Assembly (NCBI RefSeq): GCF_018263905.1
Contig: NZ_JAAFZU010000012.1
Location: forward strand, 1 to 64,000
Length of the DNA stretch: 64,000 bases
Source of the DNA: Loktanella sp. SALINAS62
GTDB lineage: Bacteria; Pseudomonadota; Alphaproteobacteria; Rhodobacterales; Rhodobacteraceae
Reading direction: 5' to 3'
The notes under the pieces were generated by a model. It saw nothing but the letters and a program-made list of their open reading frames with translations, was not told the origin of the DNA and did not search any database. Both the position numbers and the translations under genes were made by a program. Each line of letters starts with the position of its first letter. Positions within the stretch are counted from its first letter, which is position 1. Positions 63,362 through 64,000 of this stretch are shown here, piece by piece.

Positions 63362-64000
63362 TCAGACTCCGATACTGCGCAGGGCGGTGGCGGCGACCAT
63401 CATCCCGGCAATGAAAAACAGCACGCCCATGCCCTGATACCATTGCGCGCGCCCCAGCGGATCGCGCAGCAGGACCCGCATCGCCAAAAGCTGGATCGCC
63501 AGCAGGGCGGCGATGGCCGTGCCGTGCAACAGCTTGCCGTTCAGGTCCAGCAGCACGATCACGGCGATCTGCGGCAGGGTCATGGCCCAGCAGGCGACGC
63601 GTGCGGCCCGCGCCGGACCCAGCACCACGGGCAGCGACCGCAGGCCCAGCGCGCGGTCGCCTGTCACGGATTTGAAATCGTTCAGCACCATGATGCCGTA
63701 GGCACCGATGCCGTAAAGCGTGGCGACGACCAACACCAACGGCTGCGGCGCGCCCGCCGACAGGATCGCGGCACCGGTGATCCACGGCAGTGATTCGTAG
63801 GCGAGACCGCACAGCAGCGGTCCCCACAAGGGGGAGCGTTTGGCCCGCAGCGGTTCTGCGGAATAGGCCCATGCCGCGGCGCAGGCCAGCACCGTCGCGC
63901 CAAACCCCCACGGCCCCAGTTGCCAGCCGATCGCCAGTGACAAAACGGTCATCGCCAGCGCGATCCACAATCCCCAACGGCCTGGCACATTACCCGACGG
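63362..64000 (-). CDS. bchG: Bacteriochlorophyll synthase (5' end outside the window)
   Basis: The C-terminal 212 codons or so of an UbiA-family prenyltransferase that esterifies bacteriochlorophyllide with geranylgeraniol. Visible segments include AAAWAYSAEPLRAKR (with the cation/diphosphate contact region), PWGFGATVL, VLNDFKSVTGDRALGLRSLP (the second Asp-rich motif) and a C-terminal helical bundle. The reading frame is open to the window edge, and the residues at the edge (PSGNVPGRWG) are internal to the family, so the gene continues to the right. It starts the operon leading to bchP and idi. Confidence 0.95.
   Translation of the reverse strand, partial: PSGNVPGRWGLWIALAMTVLSLAIGWQLGPWGFGATVLACAAAWAYSAEPLRAKRSPLWGPLLCGLAYESLPWITGAAILSAGAPQPLVLVVATLYGIGAYGIMVLNDFKSVTGDRALGLRSLPVVLGPARAARVACWAMTLPQIAVIVLLDLNGKLLHGTAIAALLAIQLLAMRVLLRDPLGRAQWYQGMGVLFFIAGMMVAATALRSIGV

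Overview
This window looks like chromosome from an alphaproteobacterium of the Rhodobacterales, most likely a Roseobacter-clade aerobic anoxygenic phototroph. The evidence is GC-rich coding sequence, a bchG-(PucC-like)-bchP-idi block at the right edge, a PetP/PetR-like regulator pair beside ilvE, a choice-of-anchor L/Hint protein pair, and a bacterial voltage-gated sodium channel. Genus cannot be fixed from the sequence alone.

Layout. 1-1490: a solo tyrosine recombinase next to a tRNA-Leu(CAG), framed by two perfect 86-bp inverted arms. 1638-3420: an NDUFA9-like reductase convergent with uppP. 3648-11176: gltD, a small secreted protein and gltB, coupled by 4-nt overlaps, then mtgA. 11232-16165: a GST, queG, a PQQ-type sugar dehydrogenase, an App1-like phosphatase and an EamA transporter, mostly co-directional and overlapping. 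16162-19476: an FNT channel, ilvE and the PetP/PetR-like pair. 19606-23551: an HDAC-family protein and xseB-ispA-dxs (isoprenoid precursor supply). 23610-34473: a sodium channel, an SDR, a lytic transglycosylase, rppH, an L,D-transpeptidase, ribA, a response regulator, a Trm112-like and a LON-N protein, a YbbN-type thioredoxin, an SGNH hydrolase, xthA and an asparaginase. 34640-46925: an IalB-family protein, rlmN, a LOG protein, dapD, small membrane proteins, a CaCA exchanger, two Hint-type proteins, dapE and rnr. 47575-59056: a reductive pyrimidine degradation locus. 59122-64000: an HWE-type histidine kinase and the bacteriochlorophyll genes.

The most coherent system is the pyrimidine locus. 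PreT and PreA reduce uracil/thymine, HydA opens the ring, and an M20-family amidohydrolase removes the carbamoyl group. An NMT1/THI5-type ABC transporter probably supplies substrate. A RutR-like TetR repressor is divergent from the hydrolase, and the gap between them holds a site matching the E. coli RutR consensus TTGACCAnnTGGTCAA at 13 of 14 defined positions. A Fpg/Nei-type DNA glycosylase is embedded between preT and preA.

The strongest unexplained structure is the inverted-repeat recombinase cassette at 63-1420. Each 86-bp arm runs from the 3' end of the tRNA-Leu through the integrase start codon, so the gene would keep an upstream region and an ATG in either orientation. It is either a self-inverting mini-element or an assembly artefact. 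A second dispersed signal is a family of short intergenic repeats (seven copies seen) that act as terminator-like punctuation; in one case the repeat supplies the queG start codon. No rRNA, CRISPR array or complete insertion sequence was seen. No stretch over 300 bases lacks a gene; the longest gaps are 43161-43436, 60124-60365 and 3421-3647.
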